Shown: in pieces, positions 1 to 9,546 of the stretch
Numbering within the stretch: position 1 is the stretch's first letter
Layout of the letters: each line of letters opens with the position of its first letter
DNA from: Spirochaetota bacterium
GTDB taxonomy: Bacteria > Spirochaetota > Brachyspiria > Brachyspirales > JACRPF01
DNA: 64,000 nt
Assembly: GCA_016214035.1 (NCBI GenBank)
Contig: JACRPF010000014.1
Span: forward strand, 62,001 to 126,000
Direction: 5' to 3'
Position numbers and translations under genes: made by a program
The notes under the pieces: generated by a model
The model's input: the letters and a program-made list of their open reading frames with translations, nothing else
Told to the model about the DNA's origin: nothing
Database searches by the model: none

Positions 1-2
1 CG

Positions 3-350
3 ACGTTGGCAAACATTATCGCGGTGTTCAAACAGCACCGTGACGCGCTGCATGCAGCCGAAGTGTTTCCCATCGGTGAAATCCCCGACGGCACCTCGTT
101 CACCGGCTTTCAGGCGGTCACCGGTGCCGACGAAGGATATCTTATACTCATCAAGGAATACTCATCCCGGCAATCGTACCGGTATAAGCTTACGGATGCT
201 GCGGGCAGGACGCTCACGGTCACCGAGCTTGCCACGAACGCCTCCGGCGGATATACGGTTGCCGCCGCTGTCGACGCGGAAGGGTATATCGATGTCTCGA
301 TATCGTCGCCGCGTTCGTATGTTTTTTTGAAATATTGCATTGAGAACTGA
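3..350 (+). CDS. C-terminal fragment of an unidentified protein, possibly a glycoside hydrolase
   Basis: The reading frame is open from the left edge and ends with TGA at 348-350, so this is the last ~115 residues of a gene that starts outside the window. The visible part alternates short hydrophobic strands with turns rich in Gly, Asp and Thr (for example GYLILIKEYS and YVFLKYCIEN). That is what the small beta-sandwich at the C terminus of alpha-galactosidase-like and related glycosidases looks like. No catalytic motif lies in the visible part, so the glycosidase suggestion rests on this look and on the neighbouring glycosidase genes. An internal TTG at position 6 could be mistaken for a start but has no ribosome binding site. 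The gene converges on the minus-strand arabinofuranosidase-like gene that ends at 384. Confidence 0.55.
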   Translation, partial: TLANIIAVFKQHRDALHAAEVFPIGEIPDGTSFTGFQAVTGADEGYLILIKEYSSRQSYRYKLTDAAGRTLTVTELATNASGGYTVAAAVDAEGYIDVSISSPRSYVFLKYCIEN

Positions 351-383
351 CAGGGCAGAACCGCATCGGGCATTGACGGCTGT

Positions 384-1949
384 TCAACGTGAAATATGCA
401 CCCGCGTAAGCGAATACGGCGGCAGTACAAGTTCATCCGGACATAACGGCATACGGAGTTCCGTCATAATGAATCGATCACCGTACGCCTGTTCCAGAGG
501 CACGTCACCGCGCGGTGAATATTGCAGAACGCTGCCGTTTCTGCAGATGCCATCCGCCGCATGGTCGGCAAACTCAGACGGCGCAAGACGGTATTCCCGT
601 TCGAATTTGTTGACAATCACGAGCCAGCCGCTGCTGCCGTTCCAGAATATCGCAGTTTCAATCTCTGCATAATCACCGCGGTACTTGCCGGCCCCCGAAT
701 AACGTTCAGCACCCGCAACGCGCGGGATACAGACACGTTCCGAGCCGCGCAGTGCTTCGCCCAACAGCAGGAAATGCCGCCAGTTATTGTTGCGCACGCG
801 CGTTATCCCGTCTGCGGCAGTGGTTCCGCCCAGCATGGCGGTGAATGTATTGCGGTGCGCCATGGTTATTTCACTTCGCCGCGCGGCCTTGAGCAGCATT
901 GCCGCCGAATGCAGCGATCCGAGATACGAATCGCTCAGAGGGTATTGCCGCAGTGCCGGTGTCCAGCCGCCAAGATGATATTCGGTAAGCCATATGTCTT
1001 TTCCGGGAAACAGCGCCGCCGCCGAATCGATACAGACATCGAAACGGCCGTCTTGATGCGCCATGGCATTCCGGTAGGTCTGCGCAAGCGGCGGGAAAAT
1101 TTCAATTTTAATATCCGGCGGCAAGCCGTAGGTCGAATACAAATGGAGAATGACAGCATCGAAAAAAACATCCTGCCGGAGCTGCCGCACCCAATCATCG
1201 TAGCGACGGTTGTTTTTCGCCGCAGGCCGGAGTTCGTCAAGAAATACCTCGTCGGTGTACGATACATTGGGGATGACGACGCCGACGCGCGCACCGGGAA
1301 ACAGTTCGCGAATGACGTCGGTCATGCGCCGCGCCGTTACAGCATACGCGGCGCCATCGGCAAAGAAGCCGGCGTATTCGTTATAATGCACCTCGTTGCC
1401 GAGCTCGAAAAAACGAGGCCGTGCTCCTGCATCGCGCACCGCGGCAAGCCATCGCCGGTTGCTTTCCACGCTCAACGTACACAGGTTGAGGGTTATGCTG
1501 TACGGGACATCGAGATCACGCACGAATTTAAAAAATTCACCGTAGGGTTCTCCGCTGCCCCCGGTTCGTTTACGTATCGCTTCGTTTGCTTCAACCGAAC
1601 GATGCTCGTGTCCGGGAATAACATCCATGAATCCCGTGAACGGGTTCCAGTAATTCGCCGTAGTACCGCCCGGATACCGGATGATCGGTTTTTCAGCAGC
1701 ACGGTATAGTTCCTGAAAACCGGAGTCAAGATAGCTCAAACGGCGCATCATCTCACAGTTGACGCCGTACAGTTCCTGATGCAGCGGCCGCATGTCGTTG
1801 AGCGGGATTGTAACGCGGAGCCGCCCGGGCTCCTGGCCGGCGATGGGCTCCATATATAAAAAACACAATATAAAAACTACGCAGGCGGTTATTTTTATGC
1901 GGCATACAGATAGTAACGGGTAGTACTTTGTTTGTGTGTCACATGTCAT
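384..1949 (-). CDS. Exported alpha-L-arabinofuranosidase-like clan GH-A glycosidase
   Basis: About 521 residues. A hydrophobic stretch (KITACVVFILCFLYMEPIAG) near the N terminus reads as a signal peptide, so the enzyme should act outside the cytoplasm. The core has the clan GH-A (GH51/GH79-like) landmarks: a RYPGGTT turn near residue 95, FFELGNEVHYN near 185 with the putative acid/base Glu after Asn, VILHLYSTYG, and WLTEYHLGGW near 325 with the putative nucleophile Glu. Predicted reaction: release of non-reducing arabinofuranose or a related sugar from a glycan. The ATG at 1949 is chosen because it directly precedes the signal peptide; a TTG at 1985 would add 12 residues, and a GGAGA lies between the two. 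It is divergent from the GH42 gene. The exact family is not certain. Confidence 0.78.
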   Translation of the reverse strand: MTCDTQTKYYPLLSVCRIKITACVVFILCFLYMEPIAGQEPGRLRVTIPLNDMRPLHQELYGVNCEMMRRLSYLDSGFQELYRAAEKPIIRYPGGTTANYWNPFTGFMDVIPGHEHRSVEANEAIRKRTGGSGEPYGEFFKFVRDLDVPYSITLNLCTLSVESNRRWLAAVRDAGARPRFFELGNEVHYNEYAGFFADGAAYAVTARRMTDVIRELFPGARVGVVIPNVSYTDEVFLDELRPAAKNNRRYDDWVRQLRQDVFFDAVILHLYSTYGLPPDIKIEIFPPLAQTYRNAMAHQDGRFDVCIDSAAALFPGKDIWLTEYHLGGWTPALRQYPLSDSYLGSLHSAAMLLKAARRSEITMAHRNTFTAMLGGTTAADGITRVRNNNWRHFLLLGEALRGSERVCIPRVAGAERYSGAGKYRGDYAEIETAIFWNGSSGWLVIVNKFEREYRLAPSEFADHAADGICRNGSVLQYSPRGDVPLEQAYGDRFIMTELRMPLCPDELVLPPYSLTRVHISR

Positions 1950-2095
1950 TACAGATAGCTTAATGCAACATCTCCACCGCGTCAAGCCGCATATGCGGCA
2001 CTACACCCCCACGCTTTCTCTCAGCCTCGATACACTATCTTATAACCGTGATACTGGCATTGCCGGATAGCATATATTATTTGCAGCAACGGATA

Positions 2096-2124
2096 TTTAC
2101 CATGAGGCAGTGCCGGAGTATAAT
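2096..2124 (+). promoter_or_regulatory. Sigma-70-type promoter of the GH42 gene
   Basis: TTTACC (2096-2101), a 17-base spacer and TATAAT (2119-2124). Transcription would begin near 2131, giving a ~37-base leader that contains the GAGGAG ribosome binding site just before the ATG at 2168. Confidence 0.6.
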
Positions 2125-2167
2125 ACGGGTACGATTTTAATGATGTTCACTCCGAGGAGCACACATA

Positions 2168-4297
2168 ATGTTCGATACCCCCTTCGTGTTCGGCACGCAA
2201 TATCTCCGCGGTATGACACCTCCGCAAAGCGACTGGGACCGCGACATGGAACGCATACGCGGCCTCGGTATGAACACCATACGGGCATGGCTTGTCTGGG
2301 GCGTTGTTGAACCGGCGGCGGGAAAGATCGACACCGGCTATCTCGACCGTTTTCTCGACTGTGCCGAACGTCATTCGCTGAATGTCGGTTTTCTGTTTCA
2401 TCTGCACGGCGCCCCCGAATGGGCGATACAGTCACACCGCAAACACTGGTATGTGGATGCCGAGGGGCGCGCATTCGAACCGTCGGCACGCACGAATACA
2501 CCGTCGGGCGGCTGGCCGGGACTGTGTCCGGATAATCCGTCAGTCATACGGCTTGAGGACAGATTCATCTCCCGCGTTGTGAAACATGTATCATCGCGGC
2601 ATAACATCGCATTCTGGGAACCGATCAACGAGCCTCATATGTGGATGGATTTTGCGCGCACGCCGCCGGGTGTTTTCTGCTATTGCCCGGCAACAAGGCT
2701 GCGCTTCATCGATTGGCTGCGGAAGAAATATACATCACTCGATGCGCTCGAAAACGCATGGGGCCGGAGACATGCGCGCTGGCAGGACGTGCGTCCTCCA
2801 ACATGGCGCTTCGGCTTTTCCGATTGGGCCGACTGGCGTACATTCACCGCGGACAATATCGCATCGCTCGTGGAACGCCGCGCGGCGACGATTCGCAGAT
2901 ATACACAACAGCCGGTGATAGCGCATGCGTGGGGCGGGGGATGCGTCACCAATAATCATCTCGGCGCAATGGCCTTCGACGACTGGAAGAACGCGCGGTC
3001 GCTCGATAAATGGGGCTACAGCGCATTCCCGGGATCGATGGGCGCAACGATGATGGTGGGTCTCGGTACCGACGCCACCCGCAATGTCGCCGGCGATAAA
3101 GAGTTCTGGCAGTCGGAGCTCGGGTCGGGCGATCACGGTTACGGGTTCGACCGGAAAGGACGTGTTGATCCGGATATGCTCGCCATGTGGTGCTGGGAAT
3201 CGATACGCCACGGCGCCAAAGGGCTTCTGTTCTGGCAATACCGCAAAGAGGCTCACGGCTCCGAGATAGGCGCATTGGGACTTACCGATTACGCCGGGGA
3301 ATATACAGAAAATGCGCATGCGGTTTCGCGCATCGGAAAACTGCTGACGAAACATGCCGGGGTATTTATAAAGTTACAGTATCCCCGCGCACAGGTGGCA
3401 CTGGTCTTCAGTTATCAAAGCTATGTCACCGAGTGGGCGATGTACCGCACCTGTAATCTGTCGGTGGATTCATTGAGCGGTTATTATCGTATGTTCTGGG
3501 AAAAGAATATTCCTGTGGATATCGTCCATGAAGATTCTATCAGCGCAACTTCACTTGCCGTGTACAAGGCTGTTGTAGTGCCGATGCCCGCGGCACTTAC
3601 CAAGAATGCCCGGGATGCGATCTCCGGTTACGTCAGCGGCGGCGGACTCGTGATATCCGATCCGTTTTTCTGCGGATTCGATGATGCAAAGGCGCTTGCC
3701 CGCGAGATGCCCGGCGGCGGTTGTGTCGATATGTTCGGCTGCAGCGAGATCGATATAACAACGACAAAAGCCCCCGTAACGATATCGCATAATGGGAAAG
3801 CATACGTGCTGGCGAACGGTCATTTCCGGGAGCATTTCAATGTGAAGCCCGGAGCATCTGTCGTCGCTGTTTACGATGACGGTACGGCGGCAATCGTATC
3901 TAACAGCTTCGGTAAGGGGCGCGCCGTCATGTGCGGCGTGAATCTTGGCCTTGCATATTCTTCGCGGGAAAGCCTCGGTGATGAAATGATCCGTGAAGGC
4001 AAAGCGAGGACGGATGAAGGAGCGATGCATATCGTGTATGATATTCTTGCCGATACGGGGATTACCTCCGGCATGACAGTGCCGCCGTCAATACGGGCAG
4101 CGATGCTCAGCGCAGAGCGGCAGACGGTGCTGCTTGCGGGGAATATTGCCCGTGATGCGGTGCGCGGCGAGATAATAGTTGAGCGCTCGTTTACTTCATG
4201 TGTCGATCTTATCAGCGGTGAATCGGTGAATATCGAGGGCGGCCGGATGACGATTTCTTTCAAAGCGTGGGAATCCAAGGTGCTGTTGTTGTCATAA
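2168..4297 (+). CDS. GH42-family beta-galactosidase-like glycosidase, cytoplasmic
   Basis: 709 residues, the usual length for GH42. The N terminus (FGTQYLRGMTPPQSDWDRDM, then MNTIRAWLVWGVVEPAAGKID) is the typical first strands of a GH42 barrel. FWEPINEPHMW places the acid/base at Glu155 and FWQSELGSGDHGYG the likely nucleophile at Glu317. The region from ~400 resembles the trimerisation domain of GH42 (class I glutamine amidotransferase fold), followed by a C-terminal beta domain. There is no signal peptide, so it should hydrolyse imported galactosides or arabinosides in the cytoplasm, complementing the exported enzymes nearby. The ATG has a strong GAGGAG ribosome binding site. It is monocistronic or leads the following membrane gene 57 bases downstream. 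Substrate (beta-galactose versus alpha-L-arabinopyranose) cannot be told from the sequence. Confidence 0.88.
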   Translation: MFDTPFVFGTQYLRGMTPPQSDWDRDMERIRGLGMNTIRAWLVWGVVEPAAGKIDTGYLDRFLDCAERHSLNVGFLFHLHGAPEWAIQSHRKHWYVDAEGRAFEPSARTNTPSGGWPGLCPDNPSVIRLEDRFISRVVKHVSSRHNIAFWEPINEPHMWMDFARTPPGVFCYCPATRLRFIDWLRKKYTSLDALENAWGRRHARWQDVRPPTWRFGFSDWADWRTFTADNIASLVERRAATIRRYTQQPVIAHAWGGGCVTNNHLGAMAFDDWKNARSLDKWGYSAFPGSMGATMMVGLGTDATRNVAGDKEFWQSELGSGDHGYGFDRKGRVDPDMLAMWCWESIRHGAKGLLFWQYRKEAHGSEIGALGLTDYAGEYTENAHAVSRIGKLLTKHAGVFIKLQYPRAQVALVFSYQSYVTEWAMYRTCNLSVDSLSGYYRMFWEKNIPVDIVHEDSISATSLAVYKAVVVPMPAALTKNARDAISGYVSGGGLVISDPFFCGFDDAKALAREMPGGGCVDMFGCSEIDITTTKAPVTISHNGKAYVLANGHFREHFNVKPGASVVAVYDDGTAAIVSNSFGKGRAVMCGVNLGLAYSSRESLGDEMIREGKARTDEGAMHIVYDILADTGITSGMTVPPSIRAAMLSAERQTVLLAGNIARDAVRGEIIVERSFTSCVDLISGESVNIEGGRMTISFKAWESKVLLLS

Positions 4298-4354
4298 TAG
4301 AAAAAAAACGTATACTGTTGCCGTTGTAACTATCACATTTCATGGCGGCGATTC

Positions 4355-6319
4355 ATGGTTCTGCGGGTCATTCTTTTCTGCATACTGCTGCCGTTCATGC
4401 TATGGCTGTCATATATTTCATTATATCGTCCTCACGTCGAAATGTCCGCACCGCGAAAACGTCTTCTGTTCGTGCTGCAGACGATTTCCGCGGTTATGCT
4501 GCTCTTTATGATAATAGACATTGTTCCGTCATTCACCGTGCGGAAAAATACACATGAAGCAGTCATTTATCTTGATAATACGTTCAGTATGCAGCGTAAC
4601 TATTCCAAAGATACACTGCTTCGTGACATTGCCCGATGGCAGCATGACAGCGGGCCGGTGAAAACGCGCCGTATACTCGCCGATATATTTCTTGATGATA
4701 AAGCATCGCCTGTTTTTAAGAATGCCGGTTCTCCTACGGCGTTGTTTACCCATGCGGCAGCGGCAAAATCCGCGCAGGTGATAATAATATCAGACGGCGA
4801 GCATATGCAGATACCGGCGCATCTCGCAGGATTATCGAACATCGTTGCGATACGGCCCGTACCGGCGGCAAATTATGCAATCACCGCGGTTATTCCACGG
4901 ACGCTTATCGCCGGGACGGTTACCGAGCTTCGATATCTTGTGACACGGCGCGCGGTGAGCAATATGCTGCAGATAGCCGTCACTGCAAACGGCAATACGA
5001 TAGCGCAGAGGACAGTACCCCCGGGTACCGGCACCGTAGCCGTAAACGTTCCCTATCGCCCGGATCGCGCCGGTACGGCAGTGCTGAAGGCGTCGATAGT
5101 GCGGTCCGGAAATGATACATCGGATGTTGATAACGAACGTATTGATATCGTCTCCGTTGAGAAAGAAAAAACCGGTGTGGTCGTCGTGACGGGCGCGCCG
5201 ACAAAAGATACCGGAATTCTGCGCGATTTTTTCACCCGTGATTCGTCGGTGTCGCTTGCGATGGTGGATCCCGCACAGGGTAACATCCGCATCGAAAATC
5301 CTGATGTCGTGTTTCTCATCAATCCCACCGGACCGGCGCTTGATGCGGTGAAAGAGTATCTTCCCGGCGCCCGCAGGGCGGTTCCGCTGGTATGTGTATA
5401 CTCAACGTACAGCGATGCGCCGGAGGCATACCGCTACCTCGTTCCGCGGGTTCAGCGGGAAACAGGGACGTATGCGCTTGCCCCGGCGGAGGACGACGAT
5501 GATATCACCCGGCTGACGGCAACATATGACGGTACACGAAGCGTGTGGCGATCGGTGACATTTCTCGATACGCTGTTTCTGCCCGAACGTTCCGATGCAC
5601 ACGTTTTATTAACGGCGAACAACAGGCCCGCAATTACCGCGCGTCTGGTCTCCGGCGTGCCGGTGATATACGTGTATATCGGTCCGCTCTGGCGCCTGAA
5701 ACTGTACGGCAGTACGATGGACCTTGACCGGTATTATGACGTTCTCATCGCTAATATGGTGCGCGCACTCGGTGCGTCATCTGAAGATAAAGCGCTTGCG
5801 GCCGATACCTATACACTTGCTGTCGGAGATACTGCACGACTCACGCTGCGCGTGCCGGATGGCGGCGGTACGCTCCGTGTGCATGAATCGGGAATGCCGT
5901 TGACTAATGAGACCGCATTGGAGGACGTGTCGGTGAAAGCCGTGCGCGGAAGCGTGTCGGTGATGAAGCTTGGTGCCGGACGGCAGAGCGTTCCGCTGAA
6001 TGCCTCGGATGCGGGGCTGTTCACCGTGGATCTGCAGTCCGCGGGAAATACATCGGCGATAACGATTGCGGTGAATCCATCATATGACGAGATTATAACC
6101 GCTGATGACGGACGCGAACGCATGCAGGCGATTGCGAAAAACAGCGGCAAGTATCATGAGTCATTCGATCAGGGTATATGGCGGGATATCATGAGGAAAA
6201 CGTCGATACAGGAACAGCAGGTGTCGTTTCATCTCTGGCGTAATCCATACTATATCGTTCTGCTGTTGGTGCTGCTGACGATTACATGGTTTATGAAACG
6301 GCGCTTCGGGTTGTCGTAG
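4355..6319 (+). CDS. Large membrane-anchored protein with a VWA-like region
   Basis: 654 residues with two N-terminal membrane segments (VILFCILLPFMLWLSYISLY and LLFVLQTISAVMLLFMIIDI), a long extracytoplasmic part and one C-terminal membrane segment (PYYIVLLLVLLTITWFM). Just after the second segment, AVIYLDNTFSMQRN resembles the start of a von Willebrand A domain, but the metal site reads DNTFS instead of DxSxS, so metal binding is doubtful. QVIIISDGEH is a second VWA-like strand. Repeated beta-rich stretches follow. The architecture is like that of BatA-like or uncharacterised VWA/amidotransferase-fold membrane proteins that often accompany MoxR-DUF58 operons, though here it is 35 kb from that operon. 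The start lacks a clear ribosome binding site. It ends with TAG. Confidence 0.6.
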   Translation: MVLRVILFCILLPFMLWLSYISLYRPHVEMSAPRKRLLFVLQTISAVMLLFMIIDIVPSFTVRKNTHEAVIYLDNTFSMQRNYSKDTLLRDIARWQHDSGPVKTRRILADIFLDDKASPVFKNAGSPTALFTHAAAAKSAQVIIISDGEHMQIPAHLAGLSNIVAIRPVPAANYAITAVIPRTLIAGTVTELRYLVTRRAVSNMLQIAVTANGNTIAQRTVPPGTGTVAVNVPYRPDRAGTAVLKASIVRSGNDTSDVDNERIDIVSVEKEKTGVVVVTGAPTKDTGILRDFFTRDSSVSLAMVDPAQGNIRIENPDVVFLINPTGPALDAVKEYLPGARRAVPLVCVYSTYSDAPEAYRYLVPRVQRETGTYALAPAEDDDDITRLTATYDGTRSVWRSVTFLDTLFLPERSDAHVLLTANNRPAITARLVSGVPVIYVYIGPLWRLKLYGSTMDLDRYYDVLIANMVRALGASSEDKALAADTYTLAVGDTARLTLRVPDGGGTLRVHESGMPLTNETALEDVSVKAVRGSVSVMKLGAGRQSVPLNASDAGLFTVDLQSAGNTSAITIAVNPSYDEIITADDGRERMQAIAKNSGKYHESFDQGIWRDIMRKTSIQEQQVSFHLWRNPYYIVLLLVLLTITWFMKRRFGLS

Positions 6320-6351
6320 CGCCGCCCGGGAATACCGCCCCGGAACGTGTA

Positions 6352-6379
6352 TTGAAAAAGAATCGTTGTAGTATAGAAT
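6352..6379 (+). promoter_or_regulatory. Promoter of the GGDEF/EAL gene, predicted leaderless
   Basis: TTGAAA (6352-6357), a 16-base spacer and TAGAAT (6374-6379). Only six bases separate the -10 hexamer from the ATG at 6386, so transcription should start at or within a base or two of the start codon. No ribosome binding site is visible. Confidence 0.55.
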
Positions 6380-6385
6380 ACTGGT

Positions 6386-8827
6386 ATGTCAGTACGCAAG
6401 AAAGCATTCATCATCATTTTTTCGGCCGTGCTTTTCGTTTTCATCCTGCTTACGGTAGTCTCGCAATTTATACTCGAGCGCGGCTTTCGTACGCTTGAAA
6501 ACCAGAATGTAGTGAGCTGCCTGAACCGCATCGTCAGGTCTGTGGAGCTTCGGCTCGAACGGGTTCAGGATACCATATCCCACTGGTCACGGCATGATGA
6601 TATATACAACGGTTTGTTGCGTCGTGATACCGCGATGCTGTCGGAAAAAATTAACGTTGCGCTACTGGATGAAATGAATATCAATGACATCATGCTTGTT
6701 GATACCAATGGCGTGCTCGTGGCGGGGCAGGGGTACGACTGGGAACGCAGGATATTCATGCCGGTACCCGCAGCGTTGAAAACAGCTGTCAGCAACGGCA
6801 GCATTCTTGTAAACATTGAGAAATCAGTCCGCGGCATTCTGATGCTTCCTGAAGGTCCCATGCTCGTCGTAACACTGCCGATACGCGGCGGAAATAAACG
6901 GAATGCCGCTGCCGGAACGATGATAGCGGGACGATATTTCGATACGAATGAACTTGCCTCGCTTGAGCGCGAGATACAGATGCCGCTCCGGCTCTACCGA
7001 TGCGACAGCGGTACTATCCCCGACGATGTGGCATGTCTCTGCGAGCTCAGCATGAAAGGACAGGCAACTATCACCCGGGCGCTCAATGAACGGACATTCG
7101 CCGGATATACGATAATGCAGGATGTGTACGGTGCCCAGGCCTTTGTGCTCCGTGTGGCGGCATCGCGCGAGATCTATACGGGCGGACGCCGTACGATGTG
7201 GTATCTGACACTCATGATCTTCGCTATGGCGATAATATCCGAAATCATCTTTTTCATCATACTTGAACGTGTTATTCTGGTCAGGCTCGGACGTCTGACG
7301 ACACAGATGCAGGCGGTTACCCGTGAGCGCAATCCGGAACACCGTATTGTCATGGACGGCAGGGATGAGTTCTTTACACTGGCGACTATCATCAACGACA
7401 TGCTTGCCACGCTTGCGCAGTCGCACAGCGATCTTGAATGCCGTGTCCAGGAACGGACCAGGGAGCTTCAGGAGACCAACACAAAGCTTGCCGACGAAAT
7501 AGCGGCACACCAGAAGGCGCAGAAAGAGCTCGTGCATCTGGCGTACCATGACCCTCTTACCGATTTTCCCAACCGGCTTCTGTTCAATAATCTCCTGTCG
7601 CAGGCGCTTCTTGTGGCACGGCGCGCAAAGGTATCGCTTGCCGTCGCCATGCTCGATCTCGACCGTTTTAAGGAAGTGAACAGTACGTTCGGACACACCA
7701 TCGGGGATCTGTTCATCGTGGCGGTGGCCCGGCGCATCCGGGAAGCGGTGCGTGAGAGCGATGTCGTTGCCCGCATGTCGGGCGATGAGTTCGCGTTCAT
7801 CTTCAACGAGGTGGCGGATACCGCAGCCGCGACGCTGCTCGGCAACAAGCTCCTCAAAGCGTTTCAGAAACCGTTTGTCGTCCACGGCGAGGAGATGTAT
7901 CTCACCTCGAGCATCGGTATGTGCCTGTTTCCCGCCGACGGTGACAGCGCGGAGATGCTTACCCGTTATGCCGGTACCGCCATGGCGCGCGCTAAAGCTC
8001 AGGGGCGTAATAACTGCCAGTTATTCTCCTCCGAGATGGCACGGGATATTTCCGAACGTAAGCAGTTTGAAAGCGGACTTCATCGCGCCATCGACCGCGG
8101 CGAATTCCTTGTGTATTATCAGCCTCAGATCGATATTATCAGCGGGGAGATCGTCGGGGCAGAGGCGCTGGTTCGCTGGAAACACCCGGAACAGGGCCTT
8201 ATCATGCCCGATAAGTTCATTCCCATTGCCGAGGAGACCGGGCTTATCGTACCCATCGGCGATATCGTGCTTAAAAACGCTTGCCAGGAAGTGAAACGCT
8301 GGCAGCGTGAGACCGGGAAGACATTGCGTGTCTCGGTGAATATCTCTGCGCGGCAATTCATCGCGAGCAATCTGAAAGAACGTATTGTCGCCACACTTCA
8401 GGAAGCCGGGGTGCCGCCGGAACTCCTCGTGCTGGAAATAACCGAGAGCACTGCCATGCTCAATATCGTCAATACCGTTGCGGTGCTTGAAGAACTTGCC
8501 GCCATCGGCGTTCAGCTTGCGATAGACGATTTCGGCGTCGGTTACTCGTCGTTCAACTATCTCAAGCAGTTCCGCATTCACACCATCAAGATTGATAAAT
8601 CGTTCGTCCAGAATCTTGATCGGAATACGAATGACAGCGCCATTGTAACCGCCATCATCGCGATGACCAAGAGCTTTCGCGTCAAGGTGCTTGCCGAGGG
8701 CGTTGAGAATGAGGCCCATCTCGCGTTTCTGCGTCAACATGAATGCGATGAGATTCAAGGGTATCTGATGAGTAAGCCGTTACCCGCCGATGAATTTTCA
8801 ATGTATCTGAAAAACTTTAAAAAATAA
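6386..8827 (+). CDS. Membrane sensor diguanylate cyclase/phosphodiesterase (CHASE4-like, HAMP, GGDEF, EAL)
   Basis: 813 residues. Membrane segments at ~7-29 and ~272-295 flank a periplasmic sensor (~30-270) containing DIMLVDTNGVLVAGQGYD, like CHASE4. HAMP (~295-350) and a coiled coil lead to GGDEF (~380-540) and EAL (~555-805). The cyclase signature is SGDEF; Ser in the first position is tolerated in active enzymes. RESD lies exactly five residues before it, matching the product-inhibition I-site. The EAL domain keeps its catalytic landmarks: AEALVRW, VLEITES, DDFGVGYSS, IKIDKSF, AEGVENE and IQGY. It should therefore be able to degrade cyclic di-GMP, and possibly make it, in response to a periplasmic signal. 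The transcript is predicted to be leaderless. Confidence 0.93.
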   Translation: MSVRKKAFIIIFSAVLFVFILLTVVSQFILERGFRTLENQNVVSCLNRIVRSVELRLERVQDTISHWSRHDDIYNGLLRRDTAMLSEKINVALLDEMNINDIMLVDTNGVLVAGQGYDWERRIFMPVPAALKTAVSNGSILVNIEKSVRGILMLPEGPMLVVTLPIRGGNKRNAAAGTMIAGRYFDTNELASLEREIQMPLRLYRCDSGTIPDDVACLCELSMKGQATITRALNERTFAGYTIMQDVYGAQAFVLRVAASREIYTGGRRTMWYLTLMIFAMAIISEIIFFIILERVILVRLGRLTTQMQAVTRERNPEHRIVMDGRDEFFTLATIINDMLATLAQSHSDLECRVQERTRELQETNTKLADEIAAHQKAQKELVHLAYHDPLTDFPNRLLFNNLLSQALLVARRAKVSLAVAMLDLDRFKEVNSTFGHTIGDLFIVAVARRIREAVRESDVVARMSGDEFAFIFNEVADTAAATLLGNKLLKAFQKPFVVHGEEMYLTSSIGMCLFPADGDSAEMLTRYAGTAMARAKAQGRNNCQLFSSEMARDISERKQFESGLHRAIDRGEFLVYYQPQIDIISGEIVGAEALVRWKHPEQGLIMPDKFIPIAEETGLIVPIGDIVLKNACQEVKRWQRETGKTLRVSVNISARQFIASNLKERIVATLQEAGVPPELLVLEITESTAMLNIVNTVAVLEELAAIGVQLAIDDFGVGYSSFNYLKQFRIHTIKIDKSFVQNLDRNTNDSAIVTAIIAMTKSFRVKVLAEGVENEAHLAFLRQHECDEIQGYLMSKPLPADEFSMYLKNFKK

Positions 8828-8838
8828 CAGTCCGCCGG

Positions 8839-9546
8839 TTACTCGACGATGTCTTCATCTTTGGGGACATATTTCTTTTTCGGCAGTTCACTCTCGATCT
8901 TTTTAGCGTCCGGATTGATGTTCGTCACGCTGATGTCAAGCCCGAACGCATTGCCCCCGGCGGTTGTGTTTGTGGCGGTAATCGGCATCGGAATTTTTCC
9001 GCTGCGTATAAGGTCGATGACCGTGCGTATGCGCTCATATTGATAATAGTTCGTGGTGATTTTGGTTAAGAACGTTTCGTACCAGTTCGCGGCATTCGTG
9101 TAGTCGCTGAGCTGCATATACGTGTGCCCGATGTGCAGGTAGGGTGTCAGATAGAAAAAATTAGTCTTTCCGAGGGATTCGACCAATGCAATGCCGCGGC
9201 GGTAATTGATGAGCGCATTGGTGAAGCTTCTCATCTCATAGTGCATATTGGCGCTGTCGATGATATACGCGGGCTCGTCGCCGTTCAGTTCGGATGCCAC
9301 GCGGTAATACTTCATCGCCTGGGCGTAATTGGATTCCGCCGCGCACATATTTCCGAGATAAAAAAACGCCCTGTCGTTGATGGTGTTCGGGTATTTCTGA
9401 AGATAGGCATCCATGAGGCGCCTCGCGATGCCGAAGCGGTTCTGGAAATATGCCTTTTCAGCCTCGAGGAAATCGGGATCCGGCGGAGCAGCAACGGCGC
9501 AGAACCCGATAGCAGCGGTGATAATGAGGAGGATGGCGCGTATCAT
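8839..9546 (-). CDS. Exported TPR-repeat protein
   Basis: 235 residues. A signal peptide (MIRAILLIITAAIGFCAVAA) is followed by about four tetratricopeptide-like helical pairs between residues ~25 and ~175, with motifs such as DRAFFYLGNMCAAESNYAQAMKYYRVA and FTNALINYRRGIALV. The last ~45 residues are charged and probably disordered. There is no Cys at the cleavage site, so it is not obviously a lipoprotein. Its ATG overlaps the TGA of the peptide deformylase gene (ATGA, 9543-9546), so translation is probably coupled. TPR proteins are usually protein-protein scaffolds in envelope complexes; the partner is unknown. It converges on the GGDEF/EAL gene with 11 bases between the stops. Confidence 0.75.
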   Translation of the reverse strand: MIRAILLIITAAIGFCAVAAPPDPDFLEAEKAYFQNRFGIARRLMDAYLQKYPNTINDRAFFYLGNMCAAESNYAQAMKYYRVASELNGDEPAYIIDSANMHYEMRSFTNALINYRRGIALVESLGKTNFFYLTPYLHIGHTYMQLSDYTNAANWYETFLTKITTNYYQYERIRTVIDLIRSGKIPMPITATNTTAGGNAFGLDISVTNINPDAKKIESELPKKKYVPKDEDIVE

